A stretch of DNA of 64,000 bases from Desmodesmus armatus (GCA_007449985.2 VIIQ02000050.1:1-64000); one strand, 5' to 3'. Counted from the first letter of the stretch, positions 47,686 through 59,590 are shown. The notes: generated from the sequence alone by a model not told the origin. A program made the numbers and translations.

Positions 47686-48673
47686 CGGCTGCTGGTCCTT
47701 GTTTTTGGTGCTGTAGGTGCTGCTGGGCGAGGCTGCTGGTCTCTGCCTTGGATGCTTGAAATAGGGAGAATCAGCAAGCCACGCCGAGTCAGTCTGAACC
47801 GTGCATGCTCTTGCTGCAACAACGGTGTGGACCTGCGGAAGTGCCGAGTGTGGAGAGTTGCGCCTGATGAACAGTCCGCTTACAGAATGCGGTAATTTAC
47901 CTGCTGAAGTTACAGACTAGGGACAATCGACGACTGTGCCTCAGGCTTTTGAATTTTTAGGATCGCCAAAAAAGTCGGTGCCTCGGATTTCCGAACTGCT
48001 GCGGATGCCCCAGTTTGCCCCAAAACCACATCAAATAAAATGCGTTGGGTGTTTTCAGAGCAGTCGAGTACAACAGTAGTGAACGATGGACTTTGGCTTG
48101 TACTGTGCAGTGCGAGTACGACCAACCTGCACAACATCAAGTAACAGTCTTCCTTTTCCGCAGTCACTGAGTGATCTTCACCCCTCAGCGTTGCAGTTTG
48201 TCAGGCTTAACTGGCCTGCTGAGCCACATGTGAGATGCGGTATACCGGAGCAAGAAGAACATGCGGCAACAGTCCAAGCATTGCAGCAATCCACGCATTC
48301 CAGTGTCGAAAGAAGCTATCTGACACTGGACACTATCTATTGGTGTCGCAAGCTCCAAGTGACATGTGGTGCAAGACATCGGCCCAATTGAAAACTGCCT
48401 GGCCCACACCGGCTCAATCGGGCAAGTCCATGACCGAATTATCACTTACTTAGCCCTCAGGCCTGCAGGGCGGCCATGACAGCAGGTCACTGCAGGAGAT
48501 CACAGCAAATCAGAGCTATCCAGTGTGTAACAGTGAACCACAATTTACGATCAATTTGCTTGTAAAGACCAACCTACAACATCCGGCCGCCGGGCCGCGT
48601 GGGTCTGCAGCAACAACATCCTGCCTCCAGCAACCAGCTGGCCACGGCAACGTTGTTAACGCACAATCAGGAA
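47686..48673. other. Intergenic between genes 4 and 5
   Basis: Holds the gene 4 promoter and the gene 5 3' flank. A degenerate copy of the 3' palindromic element (CCTGGCCCACACCGG) starts at about 48398. No gene seen. Confidence 0.4.
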
Positions 48674-50660
48674 TCACAACTTGTCACCCAGCTGCTGCTT
48701 GCACCTCAGCAGCCCCTCCACCAGCTCCTGCAGCCTCTGACCTCCCAACACCTGCTGCAATACAGGCTGGCCTGACAGCAGCAGCAGACCACCAACCTCC
48801 TGCATAACGGCCAAGCATTCCGCCGTGGCACCTTTGCCTGTGCCCCCTTCATCCTGCTGTCCTGCACCCCCTGCACTCAGGCACTGCTGTGCTCTGTGAC
48901 CCACATCAGCGATGTAGTGTGTCAGCAGCAGCGACGCAGGGATGGTGTCCAAACCCACACCCCCAAAGAAGCAAGCTGCGCTCTCCTGCATTTGCTTGAT
49001 GCAGGCGCCCCCACGCATTGCCTCTGACTCACTGTTTGACTGCAGCTGCTGCAGCAAGTCTGCCATACTGATGATGCTGCCCTGCGCAGCGGGACTGCTC
49101 AGAGCAGTGCCGCGTGCAGCTCCTGAAGCGTGTATGGCTGCCGCTGCCGGTGGTTCTGTCCCTGCTGCTGTTGCCGCCGCTGTGGCAGGTGCTCCCAGCA
49201 GCACTTGCTGCAGCTGCTGCAGCTCTGTGGCCAGGTCTGCCGTGCTGCTGCTGAGGATGTTGATGCTGCTGCCACCAGCACCCATTGCTGCCGCTGCTGC
49301 CCCTGCTGCTGCTGCAGGTGCTGCTGGCAGCATTGGCTGCTGTCTGGGCAGGTCTGCCGTGCTGCTGCTGAGGATGTCGATGCTGCTGCCACCAGCACTC
49401 ATTGCTGCCGCTGCTGCTGCCCCTGCTGCTGCTGCACTGCAGCACCTGGCAGGTGCTGCTGGCAGCATTGGCTGCAGTTCTGTGGCCAGGTCTGCCGTGC
49501 TGCTGAGGGCGTTGATGCTGCCGCCACCAGCACTGGCAGAACCTTGGACCTTGTGCTGCAGAGGGGCTGCATCCAAAGCAGGTATGGTTGCCAACAGTGC
49601 TTTGCGCTTCCTCCCAACCAGGCTTGAGCCGCTAAGAGCGCCCTCGAGACCCTGCTGAGTGACTTGCAGTAGGCCCTTGCGTACCTGGCTGTACCTGAAG
49701 CGTGCAGCCTGCATGCTGCTGAGCATTGCTGCGTAGTCCACACTGCTGCTCTGCAGGGCCTGCTGGTGGGTACTGAGGAAGCTGCACAGCATCTTCAGGT
49801 ACTGATATATTGTCGAAGGTGACAGCTGACTGCTGTTCTGCATGTCGTCCAGGAAGCACAGCAGCTGGGAGTAGTGTGGCAGCAGCTCTGCAACACACAC
49901 GTTGTTGTGCACCCCCAAGATGCCACACATCTGCGCCCACTTCCTCAGAACGGTCCCCAAATGCTGCTGCGCTACTGATCCCGCTGCGTCACCAATACTC
50001 ATCCTGTAGCTGCTCTGGAGGTCACCTGGCTGCGAGGGTGGGCCAGCACCACCAGGCTGTGCAATGTTGGCAATACCATTGCCAAGGCTTGCAGGATGGG
50101 CTGTTGCATTGCCTTGAGACGGGTACCTGCGACGTGCTGCTTCCATGCTGCTCAGCATTGCTGCGTAGTCCACTCTGCCATCATCAAAGCTATGCTGGTG
50201 AGCCTTCAAAAAGTGACACAGTGCCGCCAGCTGCCGGAAGGCTGTCGATGTTGTCAGCTGCTTGCTGCTGTGCTGCATGTCGAGGTGGGACAGCAACCTA
50301 GCATAGTGTGGCAGGAGCTCTGCAATGCAAACTCTGCCAGGGTCACTTGCAATGCTGCAAGCCTGCGCCCATTTCCTGAGGCAGCTGCGCAGGTGTTGGC
50401 AAGTGGTAGTTCCCATGGGCCCGCGCCCCGTCACATCTCTCACGGTTAGCAAGCCGGGTGGAGGGGCAGCCTGCAAGGCAGAAGACACCAGTAAAGGGGC
50501 AGTCTGGGCCATGTCTATTTCAACACGTTGTGCGGCAGAAACACAATGCATGCAGGATAAAGCTACAATGTGACATCAATTTGCTTGGCACCGCAGCTGC
50601 TGACTGTCCAAAGTTCATGCCTACCTGCTGTGGCAGATGGCTCTGCACATGCCCTGACAT
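48674..50660 (-). CDS. Modular-family gene 5 (exons 50660-50625 and 50470-48674)
   Basis: Product unknown; 610 residues when joined. A 12-codon first exon (MSGHVQSHLPQQ) ends at donor CAG|GTAGGC, and the acceptor CCTTGCAG joins in phase 0. The same mini-exon pattern is found in gene 6. Exon 2 begins with an LTVRDVT linker, then core B1 (about 50370-50115, KWAQACSIASDPG, HARLL-type LLPHYARLLSHLD) and core B2 (about 49955-49690, KWAQMCGILG, LLPHYSQLLCFLD). A basic GRKRKALL cluster follows (about 49594-49617), then Ala-rich repeats with an SSIDILSSSTADLPRQQP-like unit used three times, and module D (about 49070-48690, ACIKQMQESAACFFGGVGLD). It is the closest relative of gene 6: both have the FFGGVGL variant of module D. 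Confidence 0.78.
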
Positions 50661-50969
50661 GACTGTGGGCCCGCATAGTAGTAGCTGGTCAGCCAACAGT
50701 TGGTGTTCCAGCGGGCTCTGCAACAGCCGAAACTAAGCATTACATGCAGCAGGCGTGAAGCAGACATTTCAGCATGTTGTGTTTGTCAGTGGCCATGTTG
50801 CATGCACATCTGTCCGGAGCAGAAGGCCAACCGCATGGCAGAGGCAGCAACATTCAACACCAAGTGTGCCGGCAGCTGACATGCCATATGCTGAATACTA
50901 TGCTGCTAAAAATTTCACTCATCCATTTGTGATAAGGAACAGTACACTAGTGAGGATAACCGCAACACC

Positions 50970-51300
50970 ATGTCACCTGTGGCATTCGTTCTGTCGGGTC
51001 GAGCGCGCGCGCAGGTGTCCACAGGTACTGCTGCAATCAGAGCCACCGACAAAATGCGCACATATTCCTCAAGACTCTCAGTATGTCCTTGGGTGGCTTA
51101 TTTCTGGAAGCTGGGCCAGGTTCCAAGGTTCCAAGGTTTGCCCGCACGGAGGTTACTTGTTGCGCAGTGCGTGCTGAGCTTGAAGTCCTTGAACTAGTAT
51201 CAGCTATTGGTTCGTTCGTTCTACCACCAAGCCCTTTGATGTGCAGAACCCTGGCCAAACATACGTGTACTAGGGTTTCAGGGTGTGCTGGACGGTCGGG
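50970..51300. repeat. Diverged dispersed repeat, copy 1
   Basis: It matches about 60640-60970 imperfectly in the same orientation: GCATTC-GT-CTGT-GGGTCGAGCGCG near the start and AGCTGGGCCAGGTTCC about 110 bp later in both copies. Confidence 0.55.
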
Positions 51301-51997
51301 AAAGAGCATGTACTGAACAGCAAGTTGTGCTGAACTATAGTACTACTATAGTTCACATAGTAGCTAGTAGCTACTGTGCTGTGGCCTTGCGGCACACAAA
51401 ACCATGCAGCTCAAATCCCGGGCAGTCATAGCACATGGTGTACACCACGGGTCATACTGATAAGTAGTGCCCAAGGTGTTAACGCCTGACTTAATTGCAC
51501 TGCCAAAATGCTGGCAGCGGTTTTGGTGCAGGGGTCAGCGAGTGCTGGCTGATGAATGTCAGGGCCAACTGAAAGCACATCACACGGTCATCAGTGCTGC
51601 TGTGTCAGGCATATGTTCACCACTGGGTGCCCACTGCTCTGGTATGTTGGCTGCGCATGATTACACGGCCAAGGCAAGGGAACACTCCGAGTCAGCCCTA
51701 CAGCATGCATGCATATGCAGACAACACGTTGCACACCATACCGCGTGCTACACGTCTGTTACGCACGTCATCAGAAAACCAGTTGGCAAGCGTCATGCAG
51801 TGCAGTGCACCGGTGTGGGCCAGTGTAAAACAAATATAAGTTGTTACATGTGCTGATCACTGACACAAATCAGTACTAGCCCAGAATGCCTGGTGAATGC
51901 TGCTGAGAAAGAAACTCAGCCTGGCATGAAGCTCTGTGACAGGTTTTGGCATATCCTGGGGTGTGTATAGCCCAGGACATCAGCCCAACCCAAGCTG

Positions 51998-52017
51998 CCT
52001 GGCCCACTTGGGCCAGG
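51998..52017. promoter_or_regulatory. 3' palindromic element, gene 6 copy
   Basis: CCTGGCCCACTTGGGCCAGG has perfect 9-bp arms around CT and lies about 290 bp after the gene 6 stop. Confidence 0.55.
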
Positions 52018-52304
52018 CTTACGAACACTTTTAGATGTACCTCAACAGACAGCAATTCACGGCATAAAATGGGACCACCGCAACGGCCATGAAGTCCTAA
52101 TGATCAGTGACGTCTGGGGAGATTACTTGAAATCAAGTAAGGGGGTTGCCAACCAGAATCTGGCAGAATTGTGACAGATTTGTCCAATCTGCAACAGTAA
52201 CGTCAAGGCGGCCACAGTCGGCGCTAGACGAACAAACACACAAATACATGGTTTGCAGTGGCACCATCCTGTGTCAGCCAGCATCTACAGGCCCTGTGTA
52301 GCGA

Positions 52305-54278
52305 CTAAATAGTCAGGGACCTGAGCTTGCCCCTCAGCAGCTGCCTGCACCTCATCAGCCCCTCAACCAGCTCCTGCAGCCTCTGCCCTCCCAACACCTG
52401 CTTCAAAACAGGCTGGACTGACAGCCGCAGCAGACCCTCAACCTCCTGCAACAACGCCAAGCACTCTGTCCCTGCACCTGCCACTGTTGTGACCTGCTGC
52501 CCCACAGCCCCTGCACTCAGGCACTGCTGTGCCCTGGCCCCCACCTCAGCAATGTAGCTTGTCAGCAGCAACGACGCAGGGCTTGCTTCCAAACCCACAC
52601 CGCCAAAGAAGCAAGCTGCGCTCTCCTGCATTTGCTTGATGCAGGCGCTCCCACAACCTGCCTCTGACTCACTGTTCGTCTGCAGCTGCTGCAGCAGGTC
52701 TGCCATGCTGATGCTGCTGCCTTGGACAGCAGGAGCAGTAACTGCAGTGCCGCGTGCACCTCCTGCAGGAGGTGCAGCTGCAGTGCTCATTGCTGCCGCT
52801 GCTGCTGCCGCTGCTGCTGCTGCTGCAGGTGCTGCCGGCAGCATTGGCTGCTGTCTGGGCAGGTCTGCCGTGCTGCAGGTGTTGGTGCCGTGGGTGTCAG
52901 CCCCATCATCACCCTTTGCCTTGGGCTGCAGAGAGGCTGCAGCCGAAGCAGGTATGTTGGCTGCTTTGCGCTTCTTGCCGACCAGGCTGGAGCCTGTGGC
53001 AGTGCCCTCAACCTGACCCATGGCTTGTACTTGGTGCTGGCGTGCCTGGCTGCCAGCTGAGTAGTACTTGAGGCGTGCCGCCTGCATGCTGCTGAGCATT
53101 GCTGCATAGTCCACAGCATTGCTCTGCAAGACCTGCCGGTGGTCCCTGAGGAAGCTGCACAGCACCGAAAGATAGTTGTAGGCTGTCTGAGCCGACAGCT
53201 TACTGCTTCTAAGCAGGTCATCCAGTAGGCACAGCAGCTTAGAGTAGTGTGGCAGCAGCTCTGCCACACAGGTGTTGCCAACGGTGTAGGAACCCGAGAT
53301 GCCACATGCATGTGCCCACTTCCTCAGAACAATCCCTAGCTGCGTGCTCTGTGCTGAGCAAGAAACTGCACCAACATTCAGACTGGAGCTGCTCTGCAGG
53401 CCAGCTGGCTCTGAAGGTGGGACAGCAGCGGCAGGCTGCCCGATGTTGGTCCCCAAATGCGGCTGCGCTGCTGAGCGCGCTGCGTCACCAACAGTCAAGC
53501 TGCGGCTGCTCTGGAGGCCGGCTGGCTGCGAGGGTGGGACAGCAGTGGCAGCCTGTCGCGCTGCAGAGGCTGCAGCATCACGCTGAGCTGCAAGGCGGGC
53601 CTTTGCATCAGCCGTAGACCTGTCATAATAACAGCGGCGTGCTGCCTCGATCCTGCTCAGCATTTCTGTGTAGTCCACACAGCAATGCTCAAACGTGGCC
53701 CGGTGCAGCGTGAAAAAGCTACACAGTGCCGCTAGCTGGGAACGGATTGTGTCAGCTGCCAGCTGCTTGCTGCTGTGCTGGCTATCCATGTGAGTCAGCA
53801 GCATGGGGTAGTGTGGCAGCAGCTCTGCAATGCGGACACTGCCAGGGTCACTTGCAATGCCACACGCCTGCACACATCTCTGTAGGCTGCGCTTCAGGTG
53901 CATGGAGCTGGTTCCAGGGGGCGCCTGCTCTGTCACACTCCTCACAGTAAGCATGCAAGAGGGGTCACGAAGCAGAGAAGCCTGCAAGACATACGAAGGC
54001 ACAGGGGGAAATATGGGGACTTTCAAAGTTTGAGCCACGCGCACCTCAGCTTGCAAGCTTGGGCATTCCATGCCACCACCACCAAGTTTCGCCCAGATAC
54101 CGTTCCACCTGTCCCCCCACCACTCATGCTGGACACCGCAACTGCTTGCCCTTAGCCAGACTCTGGTAGTCACAGCAGGTAGTGAGGGTACCTGCCAACC
54201 TATAGTTAGTACTACTTGAAGCAAATTCACACCCACCTGCTGTGGCAGTTGGCCCTGCACCTGCGCTGATGCAGCCAT
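52305..54278 (-). CDS. Modular-family gene 6 (exons 54278-54237 and 53981-52305)
   Basis: Product unknown; 572 residues when joined. The 14-codon first exon (MAASAQVQGQLPQQ) matches the gene 5 mini-exon. Donor CAG|GTGGGT and acceptor GTCTTGCAG join in phase 0. Exon 2 starts ASLLRDPSCMLTVRSVTE, then core B1 (about 53890-53620, VQACGIASDPGSV, LLPHYPMLLTHMDSQHSS) and core B2 (about 53325-53060, KWAHACGISG, LLPHYSKLLCLLDD, AVDYAAMLSSMQAARLKYY). A basic GKKRKAA cluster follows (about 52958-52985), then an Ala run and module D (about 52720-52325, FFGGVGLEASPAS, LLTSYIAEVGARAQQCL). Between the cores are two tandem copies of a short LQSSxSL-VG linker. It is a head-to-tail duplicate of gene 5. Confidence 0.78.
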   Translation of the reverse strand: MAASAQVQGQLPQQVGVNLLQVVLTIGWQVPSLPAVTTRVWLRASSCGVQHEWWGDRWNGIWAKLGGGGMECPSLQAEVRVAQTLKVPIFPPVPSYVLQASLLRDPSCMLTVRSVTEQAPPGTSSMHLKRSLQRCVQACGIASDPGSVRIAELLPHYPMLLTHMDSQHSSKQLAADTIRSQLAALCSFFTLHRATFEHCCVDYTEMLSRIEAARRCYYDRSTADAKARLAAQRDAAASAARQAATAVPPSQPAGLQSSRSLTVGDAARSAAQPHLGTNIGQPAAAVPPSEPAGLQSSSSLNVGAVSCSAQSTQLGIVLRKWAHACGISGSYTVGNTCVAELLPHYSKLLCLLDDLLRSSKLSAQTAYNYLSVLCSFLRDHRQVLQSNAVDYAAMLSSMQAARLKYYSAGSQARQHQVQAMGQVEGTATGSSLVGKKRKAANIPASAAASLQPKAKGDDGADTHGTNTCSTADLPRQQPMLPAAPAAAAAAAAAAAAMSTAAAPPAGGARGTAVTAPAVQGSSISMADLLQQLQTNSESEAGCGSACIKQMQESAACFFGGVGLEASPASLLLTSYIAEVGARAQQCLSAGAVGQQVTTVAGAGTECLALLQEVEGLLRLSVQPVLKQVLGGQRLQELVEGLMRCRQLLRGKLRSLTI

Positions 54279-54646
54279 ATGGCCCAAAGGTAGGAGTTGG
54301 ATTCCCAGCATCCCGGGCATGCCCGGTACAATGCACAGCATCGCCACCTGGTTATATTGTGCAGAAGCGGTGGCACAGACACATCAGCATGTGAGTTTAT
54401 TTATGTGTGAAGTCCTTGCAAAAAGCCAACTAGGGCCAGCCAAGGTATATTATTAGGCAATAATGGGGACATACTTGCTGTTGCTGCTGGTGGGCTGCAA
54501 CGGTGAGCATGCTTGTCATGCTTTGTGCAGATTGTACAGTTGTGTATGTGTCAGCGCTTGTGCTGCAGCTGCCCAAAGTGCTGGGGAAGCTGCTGTGCTG
54601 CCGCAGCTGACATGGAATGTGGTGGCACTGCGCTGCTTGCCAGTGC
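54279..54646. other. Gene 6 promoter region up to the copia insertion
   Basis: Just upstream of the gene 6 start, GCAGAAGCGGTGGCACAGAC and ATCAGCATGTG resemble the gene 5 flank near 50750-50775. No gene seen. Confidence 0.4.
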
Positions 54647-54651
54647 ACAAC
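54647..54651. repeat. Left target-site duplication of the copia element
   Basis: ACAAC, repeated exactly at 60569-60573. Five bases is the usual length for Ty1/copia integrase. Confidence 0.9.
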
Positions 54652-54913
54652 TGATATGAATAGATGTGGCTGGGAGTTGTAAGCTCAGGGAACCTTGACA
54701 GCTATAAGGTGGGAAAGTAGTCCTGTTACACTGGTGCACCGTATGCAGGCTTAGAGAGAGAGTAAACATCCAAATACACTCTGGCAATGCATAGGTCATA
54801 TACTCCGCAGGAGCGGATAGCATAACTTCAGTCGCCATGCATAACTTCCTAACTTCGGGTAACTGCGGGCAACTTCGTCCAGCATAGTGGGCTGAGCATA
54901 CTCAATTCCAACA
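54652..54913 (-). repeat. Copia 3' LTR
   Basis: 262 bp with TG...CA ends, identical to 60307-60568 except for one base. Confidence 0.97.
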
Positions 54914-54946
54914 CTCCGCCGTGATCAGCACACTATGCAAGACTGC

Positions 54947-57900
54947 TCAGTGAATACCAAGTGCTTTGCGGCACTGCACAAACTTCTCAGGTGGAAGTGG
55001 CTTAGTAAAGGTATCTGCAAGCATCTTCTGAGTAGAGATGTGTGCAAAGTGAACTTCACCGCGTGCAACACGCTCACGTGCCATGTGGTGCATCACATCA
55101 ACATGCTTGGATCGTGCAGCTGTGACTGGGTTCTTAATCCAGCCTAGGGAGCCTTGACTGTCAGTAACGATGTTGACAGTATGGGACTTGAGGCCAATAA
55201 CAGGCAGGAGCTTCCTGAGGAACAAAGCTTCCTTAACAGCCTCAGAAGCTGCCATATACTCAGCCTCAGTGGCAGAGGCTGCAACTGTGCGCTGCATTCT
55301 ACTAGACCACGAGATAATGCCGTTGTTGAACATGAAAGCATAACCAGTGATAGACCTGCGGGTGTCACGACATGTTGCAAAGTTGCTGTCACAGTATGCT
55401 GCCAGGGACAGACTGGTACCGCTGTAAACAATGCCAACTGTGGGTGTGCCTGCAAGGTAACGCAGAACACCTAAAGCATGCTGCATGTGCTCACTGGTGG
55501 GTGCAGCCAGATAGCGTGCAAGGCTGCTAGCTGCATATGCAATGTCAGGTCTAGTGCTAATTGAAAGGTAAAGCAAACTGCCAATGAGTGTGCTGTACTG
55601 GGGCTTCTCTTCAGGCTTGAGAGGTTGGCCATCAGTCTTGGTCAGGTTGGCCGAGGGCGCCATGGGAACCGCACGGGCGTAAGCATCTGTCATCCGGTAG
55701 TCTGAGAGAAGGTCTTGTGTCTTCTTGTCATGCCATAGCTTCAGTGTGTGTGTAGAACGCTGCCGTGTGATCCTCATACCTAGGAAGTAGGTCGCCTCAC
55801 CGAGGTCTCTTGCCTTGAAGATTGTAGCCAACTTGGTCTTGATCCTTTGTAGGTCTGGTAGGCTCTTGGCGGCGACGAGGATGTCATCCACGTAGATGAG
55901 GGCTAGTATGTTGCCGTTGTTGTCTTTCTTGACGTAGAAGGAAGGGTCGCCGAGGGACTGTTGGAAGCCTAGGTTGATAAGCTCCTTGTGTAGCTTCTGG
56001 TGCCACACGCGTGGTGCTTGCTTCAGGCCGTAGAGTGCCTTCTTGAGTAGTAGGGCTTCGCCGGGACGGCCTAACACATCTGCATAGCCTTCAGGGGGTT
56101 GAACCCAGACTTCTTCTGACAGGTCTCCTTGTAGGAAGGCGTTCTTGACATCCATCTGGTGTAGGTGTAGATCCTGGGCTGCCACAGTAGCTAGTAGCAG
56201 GCGCAGGGTTGTGAACTTACTGACTGGTGCGAACACTTCGTCGTAGTCGATGCCGTGCTCCTGCTTGAAACCTTTTGCTACGAAGCGGGCCTTGAAGCGC
56301 TCAATGTTGCCGGTGGCGTCGTACTTCACTTTGTAGACCCACTTGCCTGGGATGGGCTTGACGCCGGGAGGCGGTGTTTGGGCGATCCACGAGTCGTTGC
56401 CAAGTAGTTCAGAGATTTCTGTATCCATTGCTTGGCGCCACTGGTCAGCTTGAGGGCTTGTAGTGGCTTCCTTGTAGGTGTTGGGCTCCACGAGATCTTG
56501 AGATGCAGCGATGGTAGCCCGTAGTCGGTCGGGTAGAACATGGTCTTCACGGAAGGTAACAACACTGGGTTTCCTGATGCGGGAGCTTGTTCTTGTACCT
56601 GGTGGCTCTGTCGTCTGTGGGTTGACAGGCTGGGGTGGCGGCACAGGGGCCGGTGCCGGTGGTGGCGCTGGGGCCGGTGCCGGTGGTGGTGCTGGGGCAG
56701 GTGCCGGTGGTGGCGCTGGGGCCGGTGCTGGTGGTGGCGCTGGGGCCGGTGCCGGTGCTGGCGCTGGGGCCGGTGCCGGTGCTGGCGCTGGGGCAGGTGC
56801 CGGTGGGTTGCCTTTGCTTGGTGTTGGGAGCTGAATGGGTGTAAGCTCCTTGACGTAATCGATGGAAGGGGGTGACAGGTCTTGCTCTTGTGTAGGGGTA
56901 GGCTTGGTCTTGTAGCCGATGGTTGACTCGTCAAAGATGCAGTCCCTTGTCTCCATGACGGAGCGCTGGTCGGGAAGGTAGACGCGCCAGCCCTTGCTTT
57001 GTAGTGCGTAGCCGACCATGATGCCGTTGTGCGCTCGTGGGGCAAACTTGGAGGTGCGCTGCTCCTTGGGTATGTGGGCGTAGGCGGTGGCTCCAAATGT
57101 GCGCAAGTGCTTCAGGTCTGGTGTCTTGTTCCACATGAGCTCATAGGGGGTCTTGTTGCTCGAGCTTGTCGGCGTGCGGTTGCGCAAGTAGTTGGCGGTC
57201 ACCACTGCTTCCAGCCAGAGGGAAGGGGGCAGGGAGGATTCAAGTAGCATGCTCCTTGCCTTGTCCAAGAGCGTGCGATTAAGCCGCTCTGCCTTGCCGT
57301 TCATCTGGGGGCTGTAGGGTATGGTGCCTTCATGGTCGATGCCCTTGCTCTCGAGGTAGTCGCCCAAGTCCTTGTTGAAGTACTCGGTGCCGTTGTCGGT
57401 GCGTAGGGCCTTCAGTTTGCGATTGGTCTGAGTCTCCAGCCACTCCACTGTGCGCTTGATAGCAGAGGGAGCTTGGTCCTTGGTCTTCAGAGGGACCACC
57501 TTGCTGTAGTTTGTTGCATGGTCTATTACTATGAGGAAGTACTTGCTGCCGCCAACTGATGCTGTAGGCATGGGGCCACACACGTCTGATGACACAAGCT
57601 GTAGGGGCTCAGTGTACTCACTGTGGGACGGCTTGAATGGCTGCTTGGTGGACTTGCTGAGGGCACATGTAGAGCAGATGTGGGTGCCAGCCTTGGTGCA
57701 GTCCTCAGGCTTGATGTTGATGCCGGTAGCCGCCTTGTGCTTGAGGAGTGTGGCCATGCTGTTGTAGCTGGGGTGGCCTAGGCGGGAGTGCCACAACTCC
57801 GCCGTCTCCTTGGTAGCCGTGTGGTGGGCCTTGTCAGCGTAGTCAGGGCGGTAGTCAGGGTTGGTTGCACAGAAGGCTGGGACGGTAGTTGTGCCGTCAG

Positions 57901-59590
57901 GGTTGGTCACGGTCTGGATGACGCGTTGGTCCGTGCCGTAAAGCAGTGTGCGGGTGCCGTTGGAGACCCACACGCTGAACTGCTTGGAGGGGTCGTCCTG
58001 CTTCTTGGTCAGCTTGGCCTCTGACAGGAGGTTGGCCTTGCACTGGGGAAGGTAGTAGACGTCCTCAATGGTGGTAGTAGTGCCGTCCAAGAAGGCCAGA
58101 CGCACAGAGCCCTTGAGTGAGGCCAGGGCTGGGCCGTTGCTGGTGTCAAAGGGCTTGTGACACTTGACGGGCTCAAACAGAATGCTGGGGTCAGATGTTG
58201 TGGGGTCTGAGGCTCCTGAGTCCATAAGCCAGCCGTCGAACTTGCCGGTGGGCAGAGGGCTGAAGAGCTGGTGGTCAGGGAGCGGCTTAAACATTGACTC
58301 ACTTGAGGGGGTGACCAGGGCGTAGTTGCCGGTCTTGTTGTTCCTGTAGATGGTGTAGCCGAGGTCAGGCTTACGCACGGGGTTGAAGTAGGAGCTGGGG
58401 CTGGGGTCAGAGCTGCTGCTGCCGGTGATGTAGGCACTGTTGAGGCCGGTACTGCTGCTGTCGTGTGCCTTGAGCATGTAGGCACGGCCGAAGAAGGCAG
58501 GGTCGTCGTACTCCTCAGGCTGCTGCTGGGTGTAGTCCTCCTCCTCCTCCAGCAGCTGGCGGCACTGCATAAGCTGCTCAAAAACAGCTGGGTCGAGTGC
58601 CTCACGCAGGGCGTGTGAGCGGCCCCTACCTGCCTCCTTGGCCTGTAGCTTCTTGCACTCATTGATGCTGTGGCCGTAGTTCTTGCAGAAGAGGCAGTTG
58701 CCGGGGAAGGTGTGGTGCGGCTTGTGCTTGGGGTTGTTGTTGTTGTCGTTCGCCTTGTAGCCGCTCTTGTTGTTGTAGTCACCCTTGCCCTTGTTGAAGC
58801 CGTTGTTGCCCTGGAACTTGTTGAAGGAGGGGACAGTCCTGCTGTTGAAGCGGTTGGACTGCTGCTGGCCGCGGAAGGGCTGTTGCTGGCCGCGGAAGGG
58901 CTGCTGGTTGAAGCGGAAGGAGCTGCCGAAGCTGTTGCTGTTCTCACCGGTGTAGAGGGCCTTGCCGTAGTTGTCCTGGGCATCTGTGAGGTGGCGCTTC
59001 TCGTGCTGGACAAGGCGGGTGAGGATGTCTTCCACGCTCTTTGGTTCGGTCATGCGGATGACTAAGAGGATGGTGTCGTAGGCTGTTGGGAGGGCCTGCG
59101 AGAAGAAGGCGAGCAGCTGCTGGTCAGTGGGCTTCTGCTTGGCTGCCTCCAGTAGGGCCACAAGGTGCCTGAAGCGGCCGTAGAGCGCCAGCATGCCCTC
59201 GCCCTTGCGCATCTTGATGTTGGACAGCTCAGTGAAGTACAGGTCGGCTGACCCTGCTGCTGCGACGCTCCACAGTTCGGACATCTGCTCGTACAACTGA
59301 GCTGCTGAGGGGCAGGATGGGGCAAAGCTGTCGATGAGGGTGCGGTCGACAGTGGCCTTGATGAGCATGCGGACAACTGCTGACTGTGGGTGGTCGGCTT
59401 TCGTCAGGGCCTTGACAAGGTCCTTGCCGGCGGTAGACAGGGCGCCCTTGAAGTCGTCTTGCCATGGTGTGAAGTCCTCTGGGCTCTTCATGAAGACGGT
59501 GAAGAGGAGGGTAATCTTCTTGCCTTCTCCAAGGTCGATAGGGATGGAGATGAGCTGCCGGGTGGCACCGCTGCTTGAGCTGGATGCCAT
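54947..59590 (-). CDS. Copia Gag-Pol polyprotein, intact
   Basis: 1,547 residues from the ATG at 59588-59590 without a stop or shift. Gag (about residues 1-200) has a UBN2-like helical region. A CCHC knuckle ([14 protein letters not shown], about 299-312) binds RNA. The protease carries DSGAS at about 455. The integrase zinc region reads WHSRLGHPS and CSTCALSK (about 598-650). The catalytic core has [14 protein letters not shown] and KAERLNRT with 35 residues between the last Asp and Glu (D,D35E). A Pro/Ala repeat linker spans about 926-983. RT (about 1065-1310) has [30 protein letters not shown] and the YVDD active site (about 1233). RNase H (about 1398-1530) has [15 protein letters not shown] and DSQGSL, ending [11 protein letters not shown]. 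All catalytic residues are present, so the element could be autonomous. Confidence 0.97.
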   Translation of the reverse strand: MASSSSSGATRQLISIPIDLGEGKKITLLFTVFMKSPEDFTPWQDDFKGALSTAGKDLVKALTKADHPQSAVVRMLIKATVDRTLIDSFAPSCPSAAQLYEQMSELWSVAAAGSADLYFTELSNIKMRKGEGMLALYGRFRHLVALLEAAKQKPTDQQLLAFFSQALPTAYDTILLVIRMTEPKSVEDILTRLVQHEKRHLTDAQDNYGKALYTGENSNSFGSSFRFNQQPFRGQQQPFRGQQQSNRFNSRTVPSFNKFQGNNGFNKGKGDYNNKSGYKANDNNNNPKHKPHHTFPGNCLFCKNYGHSINECKKLQAKEAGRGRSHALREALDPAVFEQLMQCRQLLEEEEDYTQQQPEEYDDPAFFGRAYMLKAHDSSSTGLNSAYITGSSSSDPSPSSYFNPVRKPDLGYTIYRNNKTGNYALVTPSSESMFKPLPDHQLFSPLPTGKFDGWLMDSGASDPTTSDPSILFEPVKCHKPFDTSNGPALASLKGSVRLAFLDGTTTTIEDVYYLPQCKANLLSEAKLTKKQDDPSKQFSVWVSNGTRTLLYGTDQRVIQTVTNPDGTTTVPAFCATNPDYRPDYADKAHHTATKETAELWHSRLGHPSYNSMATLLKHKAATGINIKPEDCTKAGTHICSTCALSKSTKQPFKPSHSEYTEPLQLVSSDVCGPMPTASVGGSKYFLIVIDHATNYSKVVPLKTKDQAPSAIKRTVEWLETQTNRKLKALRTDNGTEYFNKDLGDYLESKGIDHEGTIPYSPQMNGKAERLNRTLLDKARSMLLESSLPPSLWLEAVVTANYLRNRTPTSSSNKTPYELMWNKTPDLKHLRTFGATAYAHIPKEQRTSKFAPRAHNGIMVGYALQSKGWRVYLPDQRSVMETRDCIFDESTIGYKTKPTPTQEQDLSPPSIDYVKELTPIQLPTPSKGNPPAPAPAPAPAPAPAPAPAPAPAPPPAPAPAPPPAPAPAPPPAPAPAPPPAPAPVPPPQPVNPQTTEPPGTRTSSRIRKPSVVTFREDHVLPDRLRATIAASQDLVEPNTYKEATTSPQADQWRQAMDTEISELLGNDSWIAQTPPPGVKPIPGKWVYKVKYDATGNIERFKARFVAKGFKQEHGIDYDEVFAPVSKFTTLRLLLATVAAQDLHLHQMDVKNAFLQGDLSEEVWVQPPEGYADVLGRPGEALLLKKALYGLKQAPRVWHQKLHKELINLGFQQSLGDPSFYVKKDNNGNILALIYVDDILVAAKSLPDLQRIKTKLATIFKARDLGEATYFLGMRITRQRSTHTLKLWHDKKTQDLLSDYRMTDAYARAVPMAPSANLTKTDGQPLKPEEKPQYSTLIGSLLYLSISTRPDIAYAASSLARYLAAPTSEHMQHALGVLRYLAGTPTVGIVYSGTSLSLAAYCDSNFATCRDTRRSITGYAFMFNNGIISWSSRMQRTVAASATEAEYMAASEAVKEALFLRKLLPVIGLKSHTVNIVTDSQGSLGWIKNPVTAARSKHVDVMHHMARERVARGEVHFAHISTQKMLADTFTKPLPPEKFVQCRKALGIH

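Larger units (their letters stand above)
50661..52304. other. Intergenic between genes 5 and 6
   Basis: No gene supported. It holds the gene 5 promoter, one copy of a diverged ~330-bp dispersed repeat (about 50970-51300), two adjacent hairpins (51331-51375), and the gene 6 3' palindrome (51998-52017). Confidence 0.5.

Noticed and set aside
58009..59013. 334-codon minus-strand frame overlapping gag-pol
   Set aside because: It is a shifted frame of the intact polyprotein, Ser/Thr-rich, with no domain.
54947..59590. An infectious retrovirus
   Set aside because: No envelope gene is present, and the integrase-before-RT order with 5-bp duplications is that of a cellular Ty1/copia retrotransposon.
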